Part shown: one piece after another, positions 15,259 through 24,556 of the stretch
Position numbering within the stretch: position 1 is the stretch's first letter
Layout: each line of letters begins with the position of its first letter
Assembly: GCF_003732705.1 (NCBI RefSeq)
Contig: NZ_MOBR01000016.1
Coordinates: 62,001 to 126,000 of the forward strand
Direction of reading: 5' to 3'
DNA: 64,000 nt
Source of the DNA: Pseudomonas frederiksbergensis
GTDB taxonomy: Bacteria > Pseudomonadota > Gammaproteobacteria > Pseudomonadales > Pseudomonadaceae
Program-made: the position numbers and the translations under genes
Notes under the pieces: model-generated
What the model was told of the DNA's origin: nothing
Databases searched by the model: none
The model's input: the letters and a program-made list of their open reading frames with translations, nothing else

Positions 15259-16941
15259 ATGTTGCAGACTCGCGTTATCCCGCCCGCCGAAGGCGCCTAC
15301 CAGTATCCGTTGCTGATTAAACGACTGCTGATGTCCGGTGCTCGTTACGAGAAAACCCGCGAGATCGTGTACCGCGACCAATTGCGCTATAGCTATCCGA
15401 CCCTGATCGAGCGGGTCGCACGGCTGGCCAATGTGCTGACGGCGGCCGGGGTCAAGGCCGGGGATACCGTGGCAGTGATGGACTGGGACAGCCATCGTTA
15501 CCTGGAATGCATGTTTGCGATCCCGATGATCGGCGCAGTGATTCACACCATCAACGTGCGCCTGTCACCGGAACAGATCCTCTACACCATGAACCATGCC
15601 GAGGACCGCTTCGTGCTGGTCAACAGTGAGTTCGTGGGCCTGTACCAAGCCATCGCCGGGCACCTGACTACGGTCGAGAAAACCCTGCTGCTGACCGACC
15701 TGCCAGAAAAAACCGCCGATTTGCCGAACCTCGTCGGCGAGTACGAGCAACTGCTGTCCGCTGCGAGCACCCAGTACGACTTCCAGGATTTCGACGAAAA
15801 TTCCGTCGCGACCACCTTCTACACCACGGGCACCACCGGCAATCCGAAAGGCGTGTACTTCACCCACCGGCAACTGGTGCTGCACACCCTGGGCGTGTCG
15901 ACCATCATGGGCGCCATCGACAGCGTGCGGCTGTTGGGCACCAACGATGTCTATATGCCGATCACGCCGATGTTCCATGTGCACGCCTGGGGCTTGCCGT
16001 ACGTGGCGACGATGCTTGGGCTCAAGCAGGTTTATCCCGGTCGCTACGACCCGGAATACCTGGTGGAGCTGTGGCGCAAGGAGAAGGTCACCTTCTCCCA
16101 CTGTGTGCCGACGATTCTGCAGATGGTGCTCAATGCCAAAGGCGCCCAGGGCACCGATTTCGGCGGTTGGAAAATCGTTATCGGCGGCAGTGCACTGAAC
16201 CGCACGTTGTACGAAACCGCCAAGGCCAAGGGCATTCAGTTGACCGCCGCTTACGGCATGTCGGAAACCGGGCCGCTGGTGTCCTGCGCTCACCTCAATG
16301 ACGAGTTGATGGCCGGCACCGAAGACGAACGCACCACCTACCGGATCAAGGCCGGTGTGCCGGGGCCTTTGGTGGAGGCGGCGATCGTCGACACCGATGG
16401 CAACTTCCTGCCCGCCGATGGCGAGACCCAGGGCGAACTGGTGCTGCGTGCGCCGTGGCTCACCGAGGGGTATTTCAACGAGCCGCAGAAGGGTGCCGAG
16501 CTCTGGGCTGGCGGCTGGCTGCACACCGGCGACGTGGCGACCCTGGACAGCATGGGCGTGATCGACATTCGCGACCGGATCAAGGACGTGATCAAGACCG
16601 GTGGCGAGTGGATCTCGTCCCTGGACCTTGAAGACTTGATCAGCCGCCATGTAGCGGTACGCGAAGTAGCAGTGGTGGGGATTGCCGATCCGCAGTGGGG
16701 CGAGCGACCGTTTGCCTTGCTGGTAATCCGCGAAGGGCATGAGATCGGGGCTCGTGAACTCAAGGAACACCTCAAGCCGTTCGTCGAGCTGGGGCATCTG
16801 AGCAAGTGGGCGATCCCGAGCCAGATTGCCCTTGTTACTGAAATTCCCAAGACCAGCGTCGGCAAACTCGACAAGAAGCGTATCCGCCTCGACATCACGC
16901 AATGGCAGGCCAACAACAGCACCTTCCTCTCGACGCTTTGA
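15259..16941 (+). CDS. Medium/long-chain fatty acid-CoA ligase (AlkK-like)
   Basis: 560 residues. An ANL-superfamily enzyme that activates a fatty acid with ATP to the acyl-adenylate and then the CoA thioester in the cytoplasm. The AMP-binding motif YTTGTTGNPKG is at about 187-198, followed by YGMSETGP, the hinge-region GWLHTGDVA and DRIKDVIKTGGEWI, and the catalytic Lys near the end (TSVGKLDKKRIR). AAGGGA precedes the ATG. It lies upstream of the DUF1302/DUF1329 pair and shares a promoter motif with it, suggesting that the block handles a lipid or ester substrate. Confidence 0.92.
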   Translation: MLQTRVIPPAEGAYQYPLLIKRLLMSGARYEKTREIVYRDQLRYSYPTLIERVARLANVLTAAGVKAGDTVAVMDWDSHRYLECMFAIPMIGAVIHTINVRLSPEQILYTMNHAEDRFVLVNSEFVGLYQAIAGHLTTVEKTLLLTDLPEKTADLPNLVGEYEQLLSAASTQYDFQDFDENSVATTFYTTGTTGNPKGVYFTHRQLVLHTLGVSTIMGAIDSVRLLGTNDVYMPITPMFHVHAWGLPYVATMLGLKQVYPGRYDPEYLVELWRKEKVTFSHCVPTILQMVLNAKGAQGTDFGGWKIVIGGSALNRTLYETAKAKGIQLTAAYGMSETGPLVSCAHLNDELMAGTEDERTTYRIKAGVPGPLVEAAIVDTDGNFLPADGETQGELVLRAPWLTEGYFNEPQKGAELWAGGWLHTGDVATLDSMGVIDIRDRIKDVIKTGGEWISSLDLEDLISRHVAVREVAVVGIADPQWGERPFALLVIREGHEIGARELKEHLKPFVELGHLSKWAIPSQIALVTEIPKTSVGKLDKKRIRLDITQWQANNSTFLSTL

Positions 16942-16959
16942 GCGTTATCTGACGTTCAC

Positions 16960-16985
16960 TGGCGTGCCCGAAAAGGCACGCCAGC
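16960..16985. repeat. Stem-loop after the acyl-CoA ligase
   Basis: CTGGCGTGCC / GGCACGCCAG around a CGAAAA loop. The stem is strong but no T-tract follows, so termination is uncertain; it may stabilise the 3' end. Confidence 0.6.
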
Positions 16986-17041
16986 CCCACCAAGCAAGCG
17001 CTTGGCTTGTGAAATCCGAATTTTCAGCCATCCTTGCCGTG

Positions 17042-17055
17042 CCGACATGTGTCGG
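17042..17055. promoter_or_regulatory. Perfect 14-bp palindrome CCGACATGTGTCGG
   Basis: Lies 34 bp upstream of the second CTGCAAATCACAC motif in the 346-bp region between the acyl-CoA ligase and the DUF1302 gene. A dyad of this size is typical of a dimeric regulator site. A second palindrome, CAAGCGCTTG, lies nearby at about 16996-17005. Regulator unknown. Confidence 0.4.
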
Positions 17056-17089
17056 ACTGGCGAAAGGACTGTTCCAGAGTGGCCGGCAG

Positions 17090-17102
17090 CTGCAAATCAC
17101 AC
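17090..17102 (+). promoter_or_regulatory. Shared promoter motif CTGCAAATCACAC, site 2
   Basis: Second copy of the motif found upstream of the acyl-CoA ligase, with CTGGCG again upstream (17057-17062) and a TATAGT (about 17135-17140) downstream. The distance from motif to the -10-like hexamer is about 11 bases longer than at site 1, close to one helical turn. Confidence 0.5.
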
Positions 17103-17287
17103 TTTAGAGGGATCAAGCAGTACTACCTGCTGGCTATAGTCCGCTCAAGGATTTTTAAGAACGGAGCAAACGCACAAACGGGGCGATGCACATTGGGATC
17201 GAATTCGGGACGCCTTGGCTCCCGGTCATCCACAACGTTTTTAAAAGTACTCACTGCCATAACAATAATGCACATGGAGTAGCGTCG

Positions 17288-19189
17288 ATGACATCAGTAA
17301 ACCAGTTCTGGCGCCGGGCGAAACTGCCCCTGGCGGTCAGTCTCGCCTCTTCGCTCGCCGGGCCCGCATTCGGCGTCAGTTTCAACGTCGGTGAAATCGA
17401 AGGTCAGTTCGACTCATCCCTGTCGATCGGTGCCAGTTGGTCTACTCAGCAGCCGAACAAGAACCTCATCGGCGTCAACAACGGTGGTCATGGCCTGTCC
17501 CAGACGTCCGATGACGGTCACGCAAACTTCAAGAGCGGGGAAACCTTCTCGAAAATCTTCAAGGGCATCCATGACCTTGAATTGAAATACGGCGACACCG
17601 GCGTGTTCGTCCGCGGCAAGTACTGGTACGACTTTGAACTCAAGGACGAAAGTCGCGAGTTCAAGGACATCAGCGACCACAACCGCAAGGAAGGCGCCAA
17701 GTCCTCCGGCGGGCAGATCCTCGACGCCTTCATCTACCACAACTACTCCATTGCCGATGAGCCGGGTTCCGTGCGTCTGGGCAAGCAGGTCGTGAGCTGG
17801 GGCGAAAGTACCTTCATCGGCGGCGGCATCAACTCGATCAACCCGATCGACGTGTCCGCATTCCGTCGTCCGGGGGCCGAGATCAAGGAAGGCCTGATTC
17901 CGGTCAACATGTTCTACGTGTCCCAGAGCCTGACCGAAAGCCTGTCGGCCGAGGCGTTCTACCAGCTCGAGTGGGACCAGACCGTCGTCGATAACTGCGG
18001 CACCTTCTTCTCCCAGCCGGACATCATTGCCGACGGTTGCGACAACAATCTGCGTGTGCTGAACAAGCGTTCGCAGATCCCGGCCATCGCATTGGGGCCT
18101 TTGGCCGGTGCCGGTGTCGATGTCAACGAAGAAGGCGTGCTGGTACGTCGCGGCGGCGATCGCGACGCCCGTGACAGCGGTCAGTGGGGCGCATCCCTCA
18201 AGTACATGTTCGATCCGCTGGACACCGAGTTCGGCGCCTACTTCATGAACTACCACAGCCGTGCGCCGGTCTTCAGCGCCACCGGTGCCCCGCAGTCGGT
18301 CTATAACACCGCCGCGTCGCTGCCCGGGCCGTTCGCAGCATTAGGACCACTGTTGGTGGCAGGCAACTCGAATTACTTCGTTGAATACCCGGAAGACATC
18401 CGTCTGTACGGCTTGAGCTTCTCCACCACCCTGCCTACCGGTACGGCGTGGAGCGGTGAGATCAGCTACCGTCCAAACGCGCCGGTGCAACTGAACACTA
18501 CCGACATCCTGTTCGCCGGTATCCGTCCTCTGGGCAATGGCAACCCGAACAATCCATTGACCAACGCATCGCTGCTTAACGGCGTGCCGGGTCAAGACTT
18601 GCACGGGTATCGTCGCAAGGAAATCACCCAGTTCCAGACCACCCTGACGCACTTTTTTGATCAGGTCATGGGCGCCAGCCGTCTGACCCTGGTGGGTGAA
18701 GTGGGCGTGACCCATGTCGGCGGCCTGGAAAGCACCTCCGATGTGCGTTACGGCCGGGATCCGAGCTACGGCCCGGGTGAGTTGCCCGCCTCTGGCGCGC
18801 TCGATACCTGTGCGACGCTCAACACCAGCACCATCAATGGTGCCGGTCCAGGAACTCCAGCCAACAACCGCAGCCGCAACTGCACCAACGAAGGCTTCAC
18901 CACGGCTACTTCGTGGGGCTATCGCGGCCGCGCTATCTGGGAATACAACGACGTGTTCGCCGGTGTGAACCTCAAGCCGAACGTGGCCTGGTCCCATGAC
19001 GTCAGCGGTTACTCGCCTGGCCCTGGCGGCAACTTCGAGGAAGGTCGCAAAGCGGTGAGCCTGGGTGTCGATGCCGAATACCAGAACACCTACACCGCGA
19101 GCCTGGCCTACACCAACTTCTTTGATGGCAAGTACACCACCGTCGATGATCGCGACTTCGTTGCGCTCAGCTTCGGCGTGAACTTCTAA
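17288..19189 (+). CDS. DUF1302 family outer membrane protein
   Basis: 633 residues from the ATG at 17288 (GGAG upstream); the in-frame ATG at 17186 would put 34 odd residues before a clear signal peptide ending at GPAFG. The mature chain is rich in aromatic and Asn/Gly residues with alternating hydrophobics, and ends in VALSFGVNF with a terminal Phe, all typical of an outer membrane beta-barrel. DUF1302 proteins are usually paired with DUF1329 proteins, as here; the pair is unexplained biochemically but recurs beside lipid- and ester-degradation genes. Followed 28 bp later by the DUF1329 gene, so co-transcribed. Confidence 0.88.
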   Translation: MTSVNQFWRRAKLPLAVSLASSLAGPAFGVSFNVGEIEGQFDSSLSIGASWSTQQPNKNLIGVNNGGHGLSQTSDDGHANFKSGETFSKIFKGIHDLELKYGDTGVFVRGKYWYDFELKDESREFKDISDHNRKEGAKSSGGQILDAFIYHNYSIADEPGSVRLGKQVVSWGESTFIGGGINSINPIDVSAFRRPGAEIKEGLIPVNMFYVSQSLTESLSAEAFYQLEWDQTVVDNCGTFFSQPDIIADGCDNNLRVLNKRSQIPAIALGPLAGAGVDVNEEGVLVRRGGDRDARDSGQWGASLKYMFDPLDTEFGAYFMNYHSRAPVFSATGAPQSVYNTAASLPGPFAALGPLLVAGNSNYFVEYPEDIRLYGLSFSTTLPTGTAWSGEISYRPNAPVQLNTTDILFAGIRPLGNGNPNNPLTNASLLNGVPGQDLHGYRRKEITQFQTTLTHFFDQVMGASRLTLVGEVGVTHVGGLESTSDVRYGRDPSYGPGELPASGALDTCATLNTSTINGAGPGTPANNRSRNCTNEGFTTATSWGYRGRAIWEYNDVFAGVNLKPNVAWSHDVSGYSPGPGGNFEEGRKAVSLGVDAEYQNTYTASLAYTNFFDGKYTTVDDRDFVALSFGVNF

Positions 19190-19217
19190 GCACTGCTTTT
19201 TCAGGACGAACACACAT

Positions 19218-20582
19218 ATGAAAATAACAAAGAGTCTGTTCCACGCCGGTGTTCTGGGGCTGTCGCTGCTGGCGACAAGCGTCATGGCAGCGGTGCCTGC
19301 CGCTGAAGCGGACAAGCTGGGCAAGAGCCTGACCCCGATGGGCGCCGAAATGGCGGGCAATGCCGACGGTTCGATCCCGGCCTGGAAACCCATGGCGAAG
19401 AATGCCGGCAGTGTCGATAGCAAGGGCTTCCTGTCCGATCCGTACGCCAGTGAAAAGCCGCTGTTCACCATCACCGCGCAAAACGTTGACCAGTACAAAG
19501 AGAAGCTTGCCCCGGGCCAGTACGCGATGTTCAAGCGCTACCCGGAAACCTTCAAGATGCCGGTCTACCCGTCCCATCGTGGTGCCACCGTGCCGGATGA
19601 CGTGTTCGCCGCCATCAAGAAAAACGCCACCGCGACTAATCTGGTGTCCGGCGGCAACGGTCTGGAAAACTTCGAAACTGCCGTTCCGTTCCCGATTCCG
19701 AAAAGCGGCGTGGAAGTCATCTGGAACCACATCACCCGCTATCGCGGTGGCAGCGTGACCCGTCTGGTGACCCAGGCTACCCCGCAGCCGAACGGCTCGT
19801 TCAGCCTGGTGTACTTCCAGGACCAGTTCGTGTTCCGCGACAAGATGAAGGACTACGACCCGAAAAACCCGGGCAACATCCTGTTCTACTTCAAGCAGAA
19901 AGTGACTGCGCCGGCACGTCTGGCCGGTGGTGTACTGCTGGTGCACGAAACCCTCGACCAGGTGAAGGAACCGCGTTCGGCGTGGGTCTACAACGCCGGT
20001 CAGCGTCGTGTGCGTCGCGCCCCGCAAGTGTCTTATGACGGGCCGGGCACTGCCGCCGATGGCCTGCGTACCTCCGACAACCTGGACATGTACAACGGTG
20101 CGCCGGACCGCTACGACTGGAAACTCGAAGGCAAGAAAGAGATGTACATCGCCTCTGACAGCTACAAGCTCGACGATCCGAAGCTGAAATATGCCGACAT
20201 CATCAAGGCCGGCCACATCAACCAGGACCTGGCTCGTTACGAGCTGCGCCGGGTCTGGCATGTGGTTGCAACCCTGAAGGAAGGTCAGCGCCACATCTAT
20301 GCCAAGCGTGACTTCTACATCGACGAAGACACCTGGCAGGCTGCGGTAATCGACCATTACGACGGTCGTAATCAACTGTGGCGCGTTGCAGAAGCCCATG
20401 CCGAAAACTACTACGACAAGCAAGTGCCGTGGTACGCCCTGGAAACTTTGTATGACCTGCAGTCGGGTCGCTACCTGGCGCTGGGCATGAAGAACGAAGA
20501 AAAATCGGCGTATGACTTCGGCTTTACCGCCACCACCAGCGACTTCACCCCGGCCGCACTGCGTCAGGATGGTGTTCGCTAA
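19218..20582 (+). CDS. DUF1329 family periplasmic protein
   Basis: 454 residues. Signal peptide at 1-24 (core GVLGLSLLATSVMA, cleavage before AVPA), so periplasmic. The mature protein has the DUF1329 pattern: LTPMGAEMAGNADGSIPAW near the N-terminus, several RYD/RYE-rich beta segments, a lipid-binding LolA/VioE-like fold by family comparison. Partner of the upstream DUF1302 barrel; the two may move or capture a hydrophobic substrate across the envelope. Followed by a strong terminator, so the operon ends here. Confidence 0.87.
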   Translation: MKITKSLFHAGVLGLSLLATSVMAAVPAAEADKLGKSLTPMGAEMAGNADGSIPAWKPMAKNAGSVDSKGFLSDPYASEKPLFTITAQNVDQYKEKLAPGQYAMFKRYPETFKMPVYPSHRGATVPDDVFAAIKKNATATNLVSGGNGLENFETAVPFPIPKSGVEVIWNHITRYRGGSVTRLVTQATPQPNGSFSLVYFQDQFVFRDKMKDYDPKNPGNILFYFKQKVTAPARLAGGVLLVHETLDQVKEPRSAWVYNAGQRRVRRAPQVSYDGPGTAADGLRTSDNLDMYNGAPDRYDWKLEGKKEMYIASDSYKLDDPKLKYADIIKAGHINQDLARYELRRVWHVVATLKEGQRHIYAKRDFYIDEDTWQAAVIDHYDGRNQLWRVAEAHAENYYDKQVPWYALETLYDLQSGRYLALGMKNEEKSAYDFGFTATTSDFTPAALRQDGVR

Positions 20583-20608
20583 CACCCGCTGAACAGAGGC
20601 CGCATCCT

Positions 20609-20645
20609 CGAAAAACGCCCCGACTGGTTCGGGGCGTTTTTTTTT
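20609..20645 (+). terminator. Intrinsic terminator of the DUF1302-DUF1329 operon
   Basis: AAAAACGCCCCGA / TCGGGGCGTTTTTTTTT with a short CTGGT loop and a nine-base T-tract. Confidence 0.93.
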
Positions 20646-20666
20646 GCCTCGCCCACCACGCCCCCC

Positions 20667-20765
20667 CGTAGGAGCGAGGCTTGCCCGCGAAGGCGTCCGT
20701 ATCAACACCGCATGATTGCCGATACAACCGCGTCAACCTATTCGCGGGCAAGCCTCGCTCCTACG
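20667..20765. repeat. REP doublet (CGTAGGAGCGAGG type)
   Basis: CGTAGGAGCGAGGCTTGCCC and inverse GGGCAAGCCTCGCTCCTACG with about 50 bp between. It is the only full-length repeat lying between two genes of the same orientation. Confidence 0.9.
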
Positions 20766-20871
20766 GTCTTTTTGTAGCCATTTGTAGCAACAACCTTCAA
20801 TAGCGCTCCGTTTACCGCTAGTCTGCGGACATCTGCAACGCCGCCAACAGCATTTCAAACAAGAGCCGGCC

Positions 20872-23610
20872 ATGACTGATCTGTCCCCACTTCCGGGTCC
20901 TGCAAGCGTTGCCGTCGCGGCACTGGACGGGCGTTTCTTCCGGCCACCGCTGCCGGACGGCCATGTGCTGCGACCTCGCTTGTGCGAGCGCCTGAGTGCG
21001 GGGCTGGGTGGTCGGTTGCTGCTGGTCAGCGCCCCGGCGGGGTTCGGCAAGAGTTCGCTGGCGGTGGAGTTCTGCCAGGGCCTGCCGGCGCATTGGCATA
21101 GCCTGTGGCTGGGCTTGAGCCCGCGGGACAATGATCCTGGGCGCTTTCTTGAACGTCTGCTCGAAGGCCTTCAAGACTATTTTCCGCAACTGGGCAGCAA
21201 GGCGCTCGGGCTGCTGAAAATGCGCCAACGCCATCAACCGTTCGCGTTCGAAGAATGGCTGGACGGTTTGCTGGATGAACTGGCCGTGCACTTGTCGCCG
21301 AGTACACCCTTGTTGCTGGTTCTGGATGACTATCACTTGGCCCAAGGCCCGGTGCTCGACCGTTGTTTGCAATTCTTCCTGAATCACCTGCCCGATGGTC
21401 TGCTGGTCATGGTCACCAGTCGGCAACGTCCCGACTGGCACCTGGCTCGGTTGCGACTGTCGCGGCAACTGCTCGAACTGCATGAGCAAGACCTGCGCCT
21501 GACCCACGACGAAGCCCTGACCCTGCTCGATCGCCATAGCAGTTCATTGCGCGGCGAGGCGCTGGAAAATCTGATCCAGCGCAGCGAAGGCTGGGTGGCC
21601 GGCCTGCGCTTCTGGCTGCTGGCGGCTTCCGAAGCCGGCAACGAGGGTGCGTTGCCACAGTCGCTGCACGGCGGGGAAGGGCTGATTCGCGATTATCTGC
21701 TGGAAGAAGTCATCGATTGCTTGCCTGCCGAGGTGCAGTCATTCCTGTATGACACCGCGCCTCAGGAACGTTTTTGCAGTGAGCTGTGCGACGCTGTGCG
21801 CGAAGCCCATGACAGCGCCGAAATCCTGCGCTTCCTGTTGGCCCACCAGGTTTTTCTGGTGCCGCTGGATGAGCACGGTCACTGGTATCGTTATCACCAT
21901 CTGTTTTCCGACTTGCTGCGCACTCGACCCAAGACCCAGGCCCTGGTACCGGCCGCCAGTCTGCATTTGCGCGCCTGCCGCTGGTTCAACGCCCAAGGGC
22001 TGCTCGATGAAGCGGTGGAGCAGGCCTTGCGCGCCGGGCACCTGGATGTCGCGGCGAACCTGGTGCAAAACCTTTCGGAAGAACAACTGCTGGCGGAGCA
22101 AAACGTCGGCATGCTGCTGCGCTGGAAAATGGACTTGCCTGACAGCTTGCTGATCAGCACGCCACGGCTGATCGTGCTCTACAGCTGGGCGCTGGGGCTG
22201 GCCTGTCAGCTGGATGCTGCCGAAGAGTTGGCCAATCACTTGAGCCGCTTCCTGCCGGCGCCATCGGCCACGGCGCAGAAGTCCATGCTGGCCCAATGGC
22301 TGGCCCTCAGCGGCATCATCGCCCGGGGACGCGGTAATCGTGCGCTGACGCTGCTCTATTGCACCGAAGCGCTGGAGAGCCTGCCGGCCAAGCGCTATGG
22401 TCAGCGCCTGATGTGCCTCTCGACCTTGTCCAACCTGGCCATAGCCGATGGCGACTTGTGGCGTGCCCGGGGTTTGAACCGCGAGTCCCTGGAGTTGGCG
22501 CAGCGCGTCGGCAATCCGTTGTTCGAGGCCCTGGCTCATTACGACCGCGCCCGGGTGTTGCAAGCACGAGGGGAAATCCTGCGCTCGCTGGATGAAGTCC
22601 GTCAGGGCCTGCAACGCCTGCACGGCTTGTCACCGCAACGGCTCTACGCGGTGCGGGCCAGATTGATTTTGTACGAAGGCTTTTTACTGGCCCTGCGCTC
22701 GCAACCACAAGCCGCGCGCTTACGATTGCAGGCCGGTTTGAGCGAAGCTCGGGCCTGTCGCGACATCAGCGTATTGATCGGCCACTGCGTGATCGCCAGG
22801 CTCGAGGGCAGCAGCGGCGAATTCGCCAAAGCCTTCGCCGAACTGGCCGAGGCCGAACGGCTGATGCACATCTGGGACGTCCCGCCGATCTATTACCTGG
22901 CGATGATCACCCTGGTCAAATGTGAACTCTGGCTGGCCCAGGGCCGCACCGACCTGGCTGAAGCCTGGCTCGTACGATTGGGCCAGACCTACAACGGCGA
23001 ACGCGCCGCCGCACCGCCGGAATTCCATCCACAGCTGCCGCTGCACATCGAATTGCAGCAAGCGCTGCTTGATGTGATTCAGGGCCAACCCATGTTGGCG
23101 GAAGGGCGATTGAATGCGCTGTTGGAGCATGGGCAGCAGACGGGGCGGCAGATGCTCAGCGTGATGGCATTGGCGCAAAAGATTGCGTTGTTGCTGGTCG
23201 GCGGGCGTGAGGCCGAGGCGCGCCAGGCATTGGTGCAGGCGTTGGAAGCGGCCGCCGGTGGGGTGCTGCAACCGTTTGACGGGTTGTTGACCGAACATGC
23301 CGACTGGTTGCGTGGGCAACTGCAACTCTGTGCCCCGACCGCCGTTTCGCAAAACCTTTTGGAAAAACTGCCTGCCGCTGCTACGCGTCCGGCACTGGAG
23401 TTATCCCCAGGCGCCGAAACCCTCAGCACCCGCGAACTGGCAGTGCTGCGCCTGATTGCCCTAGGTTGTTCCAACCAGGAAATCAGCGATCAGCTATTTA
23501 TCTCGCTGCACACCGTCAAGACCCACGCCAGCCATATCAACAGCAAGCTTGGGGTGGAGCGGCGCACGCAAGCGGTCGCCAGGGCGAAAGAGTTGGGTGT
23601 CTTGCAGTAA
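20872..23610 (+). CDS. LuxR family MalT-like (LAL) ATP-dependent transcriptional activator
   Basis: 912 residues, the size of STAND-class MalT-like regulators. The N-terminal ATPase has Walker A APAGFGKSS (54-62) and a Walker B-like LLLVLDDYH (147-155); a long TPR-rich helical middle (about 350-840) normally binds the inducer; the C-terminal LuxR helix-turn-helix (about 848-912) contains LSTRELAVLRLIALGCSNQE and TVKTHASHINSKLG. It stands just after the acyl-CoA ligase/DUF1302/DUF1329 block and is the obvious candidate to activate it through the repeated CTGCAAATCA motif. Inducer unknown. Confidence 0.93.
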   Translation: MTDLSPLPGPASVAVAALDGRFFRPPLPDGHVLRPRLCERLSAGLGGRLLLVSAPAGFGKSSLAVEFCQGLPAHWHSLWLGLSPRDNDPGRFLERLLEGLQDYFPQLGSKALGLLKMRQRHQPFAFEEWLDGLLDELAVHLSPSTPLLLVLDDYHLAQGPVLDRCLQFFLNHLPDGLLVMVTSRQRPDWHLARLRLSRQLLELHEQDLRLTHDEALTLLDRHSSSLRGEALENLIQRSEGWVAGLRFWLLAASEAGNEGALPQSLHGGEGLIRDYLLEEVIDCLPAEVQSFLYDTAPQERFCSELCDAVREAHDSAEILRFLLAHQVFLVPLDEHGHWYRYHHLFSDLLRTRPKTQALVPAASLHLRACRWFNAQGLLDEAVEQALRAGHLDVAANLVQNLSEEQLLAEQNVGMLLRWKMDLPDSLLISTPRLIVLYSWALGLACQLDAAEELANHLSRFLPAPSATAQKSMLAQWLALSGIIARGRGNRALTLLYCTEALESLPAKRYGQRLMCLSTLSNLAIADGDLWRARGLNRESLELAQRVGNPLFEALAHYDRARVLQARGEILRSLDEVRQGLQRLHGLSPQRLYAVRARLILYEGFLLALRSQPQAARLRLQAGLSEARACRDISVLIGHCVIARLEGSSGEFAKAFAELAEAERLMHIWDVPPIYYLAMITLVKCELWLAQGRTDLAEAWLVRLGQTYNGERAAAPPEFHPQLPLHIELQQALLDVIQGQPMLAEGRLNALLEHGQQTGRQMLSVMALAQKIALLLVGGREAEARQALVQALEAAAGGVLQPFDGLLTEHADWLRGQLQLCAPTAVSQNLLEKLPAAATRPALELSPGAETLSTRELAVLRLIALGCSNQEISDQLFISLHTVKTHASHINSKLGVERRTQAVARAKELGVLQ

Positions 23611-23664
23611 TCAGTGTTTGAAAAACCTCCGAAACAAGCTGGGCCTTGAGTCAGAGGTTGTCGC

Positions 23665-24474
23665 TCACTGCGCCTCGGCAATCCCCAGGGCGTGTGGGTG
23701 GCCTTCGCGTTGCAGGACCGACAGTAAGCCAATGGAGCAATCCCCCGCCGTTTTACTGGCGATGGACTGTTGCAGGTTGTCGCCCAACATACTTTTCATT
23801 TTTTTTCTGGGTAATGTCGCGTTCCACTCCAGCAGCGTTTGGACCGCCGGGGCGGGGACGCCGCTGGAGGTGTGATAGAGGCTTTGAGCGGTGCCGTCGC
23901 TCATGAGCGCAAAACCTGTCGTGGCGCCGATCTGCCCCCGGTATAGCCTGAGCCGCGCCGCCACTTTCTGATCGGTCAGAAACAGCGGGGTATTGGCAGG
24001 CTCGGCGTTTTGCGGAGATGAAAGGGCCTGGAGTTGCCCGTCCGGATCGACGCTTGCGATCACGCCGTCACCCAAATTTCCCGACAAGTAGCGGCCGCGC
24101 GAGTAAGCGACGAACGACAGGGTGCAGGCCAGGTCGTTGATGTCGCAGCCGAGTTTGGCGGATTTGCGTCGGAACGCATCCAGGCAGCGATTGACCAGGC
24201 GCTGGGCGGCCTTCGCGTTGTGTTTCTCCATGTTTTGCCAGAGACTTTCAAAGTTTTTACAGACAAAGCCCAGGGTCGCGGTAACGGCCACCTGGGCGCC
24301 GATGTCGGATCTGGCTCGGGAGTCGGCGCCATCGGCCAGTGCAATGCAGGTCACGTCGTTCGACTCCCTGGCCGCGACATACTCCAGGCAAGGCGTATGA
24401 GCCTCGAGGTGCGAGCGTCCTGCCACAAAAGAGCAGGCGGTTTTACAGGTGAATTCGATCGGGTGCTCAGGCAT
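23665..24474 (-). CDS. PP2C-like serine/threonine phosphatase domain protein
   Basis: 269 residues. The PPM/PP2C metal-binding pattern is visible: ALADGADSRARSDIGA (about 46-61), GNLGDGV, LMSDGTAQSL and a terminal DCSIGLLSV that stands for the last metal Asp. It would dephosphorylate Ser/Thr residues in the cytoplasm using Mn2+/Mg2+. The usual TerY-type partners (von Willebrand domain protein, kinase) are not adjacent. There is no Shine-Dalgarno before its ATG: the start overlaps the stop of a 21-codon frame (24467-24474), so translation is probably coupled. Convergent with the LuxR gene, without a repeat or terminator between. Confidence 0.8.
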   Translation of the reverse strand: MPEHPIEFTCKTACSFVAGRSHLEAHTPCLEYVAARESNDVTCIALADGADSRARSDIGAQVAVTATLGFVCKNFESLWQNMEKHNAKAAQRLVNRCLDAFRRKSAKLGCDINDLACTLSFVAYSRGRYLSGNLGDGVIASVDPDGQLQALSSPQNAEPANTPLFLTDQKVAARLRLYRGQIGATTGFALMSDGTAQSLYHTSSGVPAPAVQTLLEWNATLPRKKMKSMLGDNLQQSIASKTAGDCSIGLLSVLQREGHPHALGIAEAQ

Positions 24475-24532
24475 TGTTTAGACCCGGGTGTTCGGCGAGG
24501 TCTTCCTGGCCAAAGAGATAGTTGTCTTGCAT
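24467..24532 (-). CDS. 21-residue micro-ORF leading into the PP2C-like gene
   Basis: Starts MQDNYLFGQEDLAEHPG and ends in Leu-Asn-Asn-Ala; acidic, no signal peptide. AAGGA lies exactly 7 bases before the ATG. Its TGA overlaps the PP2C start by 8 bases. It could be a leader peptide that only drives coupled translation, a peptide substrate, or a regulator of the phosphatase. Not recognised. Confidence 0.6.
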   Translation of the reverse strand: MQDNYLFGQEDLAEHPGLNNA

Positions 24533-24556
24533 GGCATTATCCTTTTGAGTTGAGCG

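Noticed and set aside
23665..24474. TerY-P type phosphatase/kinase/von Willebrand triad
   Set aside because: Only the PP2C-like gene is present; neighbours are a LuxR regulator and an MBL-fold hydrolase.
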